Assembly: GCF_020283565.1 (NCBI RefSeq)
Contig: NC_060063.1
Coordinates: forward strand, 46,770,856-46,834,855
Origin: Trifolium pratense
Taxonomy: Eukaryota > Streptophyta > Magnoliopsida > Fabales > Fabaceae
Reading direction: 5' to 3'
Length of the DNA stretch: 64,000 nt
Every line of letters begins with the position of its first letter. Positions within the stretch are counted from its first letter, which is position 1. Positions 58,238 through 64,000 of this stretch are shown here, piece by piece. Below the pieces are notes generated by a model. The model did no database searches, was not told the origin of the DNA, and saw only the letters and a list, made by a program, of their open reading frames with translations. Position numbers and translations under genes: made by a program.

Positions 58238-60632
58238 GAGATGATAGTAGTACTAGAACAACCGGTGAAGCCGGTAATGCCAGTGGTGCTGGTGGTGGTC
58301 CTAGAAATGCTTTTGGTTATGACTACTTAAGTAATGAATCACATGAACATAGTGGCAATAGAAAAGCCCCTATATTCAATGGTGATGCTACATTATTTGA
58401 GTGGTGGAAAGAGAGACTGTATAGCAATATTACTGCTATTGATCATGAGTTGTGGGATTTGGTTGAGTTGGGAGTAACTTTTGAAAACTTGAATGAACAT
58501 GGTAGGTTGTCCATGGAGAATAGAAAGTTACTCACACCAGCTAACCTAAAAATCTACACAAAACATCATAGAGTAAAGGACATTGTTGTTGGTGCTATTA
58601 GACATGAGGACTATGTCAGAATAGAGAACAAGTCTACTGCTAAATCTATCTTTGATTCTATGTGTGCTACCTATGATGGTAATGAAAAGGTTCAAGAGGC
58701 TAAAGCTAGTCTTTTGATAAGACAATATGAACTTTTCACTATGCAACAAGATGAAAACATTGAGACTATGTTTACAAGGTTTCAAATCCTTGTATCTGGT
58801 CTTAAAGCTCTTAAGAGAAGTTATTCAACCTATGACCATGTTCAGAAGATTCTGAGAAGTCTTCCTATTGCTTGGAGACCTAAGGTCACTGCAATAGAGG
58901 AAGCTCAAAATCTCAAGACTCTGAGTCTTGAAGCTCTGATAAGCAATCTCAGAAGCCATGAGATGGTTCTGGATGCTGACTCAGAAACTAAGAAGAAGTC
59001 TAAGTCAGTGGCTTTACAGTCAACTAAGACTACTTCTAAGGCTCTTAAGACTCAGCTTCTTGATATTGAAGAAGAATCTTCTGCTGATGGTCAAGAGGAT
59101 GAGATGAATGAGGATGAGTTTGCCTTATTCACCAAGTTTCAGCAATGGAACAGATTTAACAAAAGAAATTTCAGAGGAGGAAACAGCTCAAGAAATTTTG
59201 TCAGCAAAAAGGATGATCAGAAGAACTGCTTCAACTGTAAGAAGCCAGGACACTTTATTGCTGATTGTCCAGAAATGTCTGCTAAAGACAAAAGCAAACG
59301 ATACAGCTCAAAGAAGCAACAATTCAAAAGCAAATTGAGAAAGAGTCTGATGGCTACTTTTGAAGAGCTATCATCTGAGGAAGAAGTTGAGGAAGAAGAA
59401 GAAGCAAATCTAGCCCTAATGGCTTCAACTGACTCAGATGTAGACTCAGACGATGAATCAGAATCAGATTCAGAAGTAACTGATGAGGTATTTTCTGATT
59501 GTTCTAAATCTCAACTTATAACTGCACTTAACAAGGTTATTGAGAAACATCTCAGAGTGTTAAGTAAACAAAAAGTTTTACAAGAAAACCTTAACACTCT
59601 GACTGAACAAGCAGAACATTTTCAAGGTCTATATCAAGAAACTCTGAATAGAGTAAATGATCTTGAAAAGGGTTGTGCTGTGTGTCACAAACCTACTGAT
59701 GAGCAAGAAATGGCTCTTCAACAGTTTGTGCATCTCAACCTTGGTAAGAGCAAAGCTGCTAATCTTGTTTATAATGTCATGAGACATAGAGGAGAGGGAG
59801 TTGGCTATGAATATGGTAGAACATATTCAAAGCTAAAGACCTATCCCAAAAAGGTTGGAAAATCTTGGGTTTACTATGTTGTACCTCAGAGTGAGGAAGG
59901 AAAGAAATTTGGTACTCTGGAAGATGAGGATAATAATCTGAGAGATTTGGGAAATGACAACTCAGAGGAACCAAGTTCCTCAGGATCTGGGAAGAAAAGC
60001 TCAGAAGATAAAAGCTATTCAGAACTTGACAGTATTAGTTCAGATGTTCTGAAAGTTTCAAAATCTGAGACTTCAACTTCTGGAACCAGAGGAATTCTAG
60101 TTCATGAGAAAAGTCAACCTAAAGGTTCAAAAGTTTTTAAAAGAAAGTCAAACCTCAAACCTCAGAGGCAACATAGGACTAAGGTTATTTATGATTCTAG
60201 AGTCAGTAAATATAACCAGTCAAATCAATGGACTGGTGATAAATACAAACTCTGGGAGCATAAACAATCCAAGTCCTGGAATAATAACAGAACTCAAACT
60301 AAGAAACATTTTCAAAAGAGTTATTATTCCAAACCAAAATCTTTCTCTCACACTCAACAACACAGTAAACATTTGTGGACTAACAAGCGTGGACCCAGAA
60401 GATGGGTACCAAAAGCTGAAATTATGTATCATTCAGATTTACCAACTAGGAAAGGATATGTCCTACCTAGAGTATGGAAACAAGTCCTATGCAAAGGAAG
60501 AAGGGCTTATGTCCTTGACCAATGGCTGACAAGTTCTCAAGTGAACAATCAGAACTTGATCAATGAAGAGGAAGAATATTGGGATGACTTTATCATTAAC
60601 TGTGATAAAGAGTTCCACCATAGTGATTAAAG

Positions 60633-61512
60633 TTGTTTCTCATACAGCCTATCACTCAAAGAAGTATCATGAATCATTCATGGTATCTGGATAGTGGGTG
60701 TTCAAGGCACATGACTGGTGACAAGCAACTGTTTTCCAAGCTAACCATGAAAGAAGGAGGTTCTGTTGGCTTTGGAGGAAATCAGAAAGGAAAGATAATA
60801 GGTACAGGTACAGTAGGTAATTCTTCCCTATCTATTAATGATGTTTGGTTAGTTGATGGACTTAAACATAATCTTTTGAGCATAAGTCAATTTTGCGACA
60901 ATGGTTATGTAGTCATTTTTAATAAGGAATCATGTACTGTAACTAAACAATCTGATAATTCCGTTATCTTCAAAGGTCTGAGAAAGAACAATGTTTATAA
61001 AATTAATCTTTCTGACTTGAATGAACAAAAAGTGATGTGTCTTTTGACATTGAGTGAAGAAAAATGGATCTGGCATAAGAGGTTGGGCCATGCTAACTGG
61101 AGGTTAATCTCCAAGCTTAGCAAGCTTGACCTTGTCAGAGGTTTACCTAAAATCAAATATCACTCAAACACACTTTGTGGTTCATGTCAAAAAGGAAAGA
61201 TTACAAAATCATCTTTTAAACCTAAGAACATTGTCTCTACCTCAAGACCATTGGAACTTCTTCACATTGATCTCTTTGGGCCAGTTCAAACTGCCTCTAT
61301 CAATGGAAAGAAGTATGGATTAGTAATTGTTGATGATTACAGTAGATGGACTTGGGTAAAATTCCTAAGAACAAAAGATGAAGCTTATGATGAGTTTAGC
61401 ATCTTCTGCAAACAAATTCAAAATGAAAAAGGCTACACTATTTTAAAAGTTAGAAGTGATCATGGTGGAGAATTTGAAAATGAACCTTTTGAAAACTTTT
61501 GTGAAAAATATG
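60633..61512 (+). pseudogene. pol: Sirevirus pol, 5' part (protease and integrase), truncated
   Basis: Begins just after the gag stop in a different frame and has no ATG at its head, so expression would need recoding or a second start. The aspartic protease site DSGCSRHMTGD is near 60689. The integrase zinc region HKRLGHANWRL...CGSCQKGK and the first catalytic segments LHIDLFGP and VDDYSRWTW follow. The frame ends at 61512, where another retrotransposon enters; downstream codons up to 61532 belong to that element. Confidence 0.88.
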
Positions 61513-62498
61513 TGAAATCTGGCACGCAGTGAACACAATGCTGCACAAGATGCTATAGCACACGTTGCAGCACGACAGTCGCAGAACACAGTAAATAAAT
61601 AAATAAATTGCAGAACAATAAATAAGACAGGAAATTGTTAACCCAGTTCAGTGCAACGTCACCTACTCTGGGGGATACCAATCCAGGAATGAATCCACTA
61701 TAATAGCTCTAGTTCAAAGCCCTCGACCAACACCCGGTACTTGACTTATCACCTAGACACTACCAATGCAATCCTATCTAAGAACCTCTTAGATAATGAG
61801 ACCCCGTCCCAAATTCCCTCTAACAACACATACCATGTTGCTGTCAATAATAATAATCAGGATGGAGACACTCTCCTAAAAACTAGACCACACTCTTGCT
61901 TAAAAGCTTATGAGTGAATCACACACACTAACTCCGTGCTTAAAAGCTTAGGAGCAGCTTACAATAAACAACACAAACCCAGTCCTAAACTTGCATCAGA
62001 ACGATACAAGAAAGGCTCACAAAAGACACACACACTAAACCTTAAAACGCACGCTTTATGAAATACAAGGTTTAGAAAATCGCTAGCTCAATAGCCTTGA
62101 GGCTTCACATATTTATAGTCTTCAATTGTCTTGATGGGCAAGTTAGGTCTTCAGACTTGTACAGCTGTGAGAATTGCGGCCAAACCTAGATTAAAATTGA
62201 AAATATGTTTTGTGTTGTACCAAACAAAAAAAAACGAACAAAAATATAATATAATTATATTTTTGTTTTTAATAACTTTCCTTAGGCCGACTTGGACAAT
62301 TCTTGTGCAGTAAGTCTCGTCTTGCATATACACACGTGCTGGAATTAATATTTGAAGCAAATCTTGAACGAGATTGACAGAAAAAATTCTGCACTTAAAA
62401 CAGAGCATCAGGATGCTGTACGAGGATGCTGCAGCATCTTTGTCCAGCATCTGGCAAAGTTGGCTTTTACAAAATGTAGCCAAACACAAAACCCAACA
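61513..62498 (-). repeat. 3' LTR of the second Sirevirus-like element
   Basis: About 986 bp. Bounded on the minus strand by TGTTGGGTTTTG and GCCAGATTTCA. The other LTR is outside the window, so the left boundary is inferred. Confidence 0.7.
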
Positions 62499-62513
62499 AT
62501 CTCCCCCTTTGGC
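62499..62513 (-). other. Polypurine tract
   Basis: Minus strand GCCAAAGGGGGAGAT, directly before the LTR; the form common to Sireviruses. Confidence 0.85.
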
Positions 62514-63313
62514 AAATTTTGGCTAAAACAACTTTGGCCCAGTGCATGGAGAGATACTGTCTAGACTTTCCTTCGAGTCAACATAAACACACAACTAGGA
62601 AAGAAAGTAGAACAATGCTAGGCTATTTAAACTTTCCTTCAAGTCAACATGAGCACACAACTAGGAAAGAAAGTAAAATTTCATCAGATGAAAAGGTAGC
62701 TAGCATGTAAGCATCAGAGGCATGCAACAGCGGAACATAACACATCTTAGCCTCAAAGTACAGATAGAGAGAAATAAACTCTCACATAGTGGATTCAAGA
62801 TCGGAGAAATAAACTCCTTAAAATTTAAGCAACGCCACAGAGAATAGGAAAAATAAATTCCTACATAAGCATGCATATTAAAAGTAGTAGAAAAATAAAT
62901 TCTACCTACTCCCCCTCAAAATATGCATAGACTTCACTCCCCCTCAAAATATGCATATCACATAAAACATGCTATACTAGATGCTATAGCATTCTTCATC
63001 ACCATCACATCATGCATATTCACATAAACACATTTTACTCCCCCTTTTTAGCCATAAATTCTGACAAATAAAGTCAGTATCACACAGTAGGAGCAGAACT
63101 TCCACAGAGTTATCAGATCATAGAGAAACATAGAGTGCAGAGAGAATCAGAGCATAAGAACTCATAAAGTGCATATACAAACCATCAGGGCATAGAAAAC
63201 CTGGAGTATCGAACCCAAAGACATGGATTTATGCATGTTACAATCCAGAGAGCATCAGGGCGTAGCCCACAAAATTAAAATCCAAAAGGACATGCAAATA
63301 AAGCATAAGCAGG
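62514..63313 (-). other. Non-coding stretch before the 3' LTR
   Basis: Includes a duplicated segment of about 47 bp (near 62568-62614 and 62631-62677; shared CTTTCCTTC, AGTCAACAT, ACACAACTAGGAAAGAAAGTA). It also has repeats of ACTCCCCCTCAAAATATGCAT (62910-62960), which read as extra polypurine tracts on the minus strand. Confidence 0.65.
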
Positions 63314-64000
63314 TCACATAGAAGGACTTGCGTCAGAGTCCTCCTCCTCTACCTCAGTATCACCACCTGCATTACCATCAAGAACACCAGGACTGACATT
63401 GGAGAACACCTTGAGGTCAACAATCATTTGCTTTATAGGCAAAACATCAGTTGACTGATTGACAGATGATGCAGCACAGTCTGCAGCATGTGTTACTCAA
63501 ACAGTCTAAAACAAAAGACAAATCACAACCTCTCTTATCAGCCTCAGTACAGATGCCATGATGTTGTGCCAGAACAATATCACCCATCAGTGTAGGGAAG
63601 GCTATAGGCATCTTCACAGTACATGACTTAATATCTAGAACAGTTTCATCAAGAATATAAGAACCAAAGTCAAAAGGTGATCTGGTCCCTACAACATATA
63701 TAAATATAGCCAAACTTGTAGCCACAGTATTGGAATGAGTAGTTGGAGCCCAGTTGCAGTTTTCATCAATCCAGCTGCATTAATCAAATCAACAAGCTTT
63801 TGGCATTGTAAAAAAAACTTCACTTAAATTCCTTTCCACATCAAGCCTTCTTTAACCTCCTAGTACTAGAAGCAGGAGTCCTCTCAGTAAGGTTGAGATT
63901 GTCCACATAAATAACATTTGAATCTTTCTCAGCAGATTCATCAACATTCAAAGGAACAGACATAGTTTTACCACTATCAGCAACATAAGGGATCACATAG
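63314..64000 (-). pseudogene. Env-like/plant transposon-protein ORF, broken
   Basis: Fragments on the minus strand. An upstream piece (64000-63841) ends SSTRRLKKA plus stop. A second piece near 63760-63447 reads NWAPTTHSNTVATSLAIFIY and FDFGSYILDETV, then VKMPIAFPTLMGDIVLAQHH. A last piece, after a frameshift near 63490, runs to the stop at 63314. The FDFG...PIAFP core is the 'putative plant transposon protein' domain found in the third ORF of many legume Sireviruses. Compared with the usual form, a large middle section is missing. Not functional. Confidence 0.7.

Larger units (their letters stand above)
45472..60630 (+). pseudogene. gag: Sirevirus gag, split by a nested retrotransposon
   Basis: The ATG at 45472 starts a frame cut after five codons at 45486 and resumed at 58243, once the nested element and one copy of the GAGAT duplication are set aside. 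The right part is open to the stop at 60630, giving about 800 codons. Domains in order: a UBN2-type gag core (WWKERLYSNI, then LLIRQYELFTMQQDENIETM), a zinc knuckle CFNCKKPGHFIADCP near 59227-59271, an acidic region, a Leu-rich coiled coil near 59510-59670, and a C-terminal basic/Ser-rich part. The unusually long, coiled-coil-containing gag is a Sirevirus hallmark. Without the insertion the frame would be intact, so the host element may have been functional when hit. Confidence 0.88.
44282..61512 (+). mobile_element. Sirevirus-type Ty1/copia element (interrupted)
   Basis: It comprises a 5' LTR (44282-45401), PBS, gag split by a nested insertion (45472-45486 and 58243-60630) and the beginning of pol (60633-61512). 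Pol is cut at 61512 by another element; RT, RNase H and the 3' LTR are outside the window. The long gag with a C-terminal coiled coil after the zinc knuckle identifies the Sirevirus lineage. It inserted into the 5' LTR of the Ale-like element; the left flank AGATA (44277-44281) is the expected 5-bp duplication, whose partner is not visible. Confidence 0.9.
61513..64000 (-). mobile_element. Second Sirevirus-like element, 3' part
   Basis: On the minus strand: an env-like pseudogene, a long non-coding region, a polypurine tract (GCCAAAGGGGGAGAT), then a 3' LTR starting TGTTGGGTTTTGTG at 62498 and ending at about 61513. It entered the integrase region of the plus-strand Sirevirus. The body continues beyond the right edge. 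The alternative LTR end is 61530 (TGAACACAATG); I prefer 61513 because the Sirevirus frame before it reads FCEKY, as expected. Confidence 0.75.

Overview
The window is nuclear DNA from a flowering plant, most likely a legume. It has split genes with GT-AG introns, AT-rich intergenic DNA, SINEs, MITEs, a LINE, a satellite array and nested LTR retrotransposons. The legume assignment rests on the look of the repeats and the protein types and is an inference; no species can be fixed from the sequence alone.

Left part (1-17.6 kb) is gene-bearing. A UTP4/cirhin-type WD40 gene (minus strand, running off the left edge) and an SHH1-like homeodomain-SAWADEE gene (plus strand, 9 exons, complete) are divergent, with 376 bp between start codons. 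After about 4.6 kb of repeat-rich intergenic DNA comes a complete 16-exon gene for a plant casein-kinase-I-like kinase of the MUT9-like/PPK family (minus strand, 697 codons). I placed the exon joins of all three by reading phase and splice sites.

Middle part (17.6-41.9 kb) is repeat-rich with few genes: Stowaway-, hAT- and Mutator-like small elements, a decayed organelle-type trnH copy, a decayed L1-type LINE, two tRNA-derived SINEs, one intact tRNA-Lys(CUU) gene, a 24-G run, a 905-bp direct duplication whose copies are 7.5 kb apart, a perfect 50-bp-arm palindrome, and a satellite array of 17 units (149/155 bp) ending about 20 bp beyond the stop codon of an intact F-box/LRR/FBD gene.

Right part (41.9-64 kb) is a stack of LTR retrotransposons. 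A small, probably Ale-type element (minus strand) was hit in its 5' LTR by a Sirevirus-type Ty1/copia element (plus). The Sirevirus gag was hit by a second copia element (plus, LTRs 961 bp each). The RNase H region of that element was hit by a non-autonomous Athila-like gypsy element (minus, 1,130-bp LTRs). The Sirevirus integrase region was hit again by another Sirevirus-like element (minus) that leaves the window. Target-site duplications of 5 bp (GAGAT, AGCTG) bracket the two inner insertions, so order and boundaries of those are certain.

The most unusual observation is in the second copia element. It has no recognisable tRNA primer-binding site, but the bases just inside its 5' LTR are perfectly complementary over 12 nt to a segment of the LTR itself. 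This could mean self-priming or a structured leader. The Athila-like element is also notable: it encodes only a gag C-terminal region plus protease, joined to an unrecognised Lys/Arg-rich tail where reverse transcriptase should begin.
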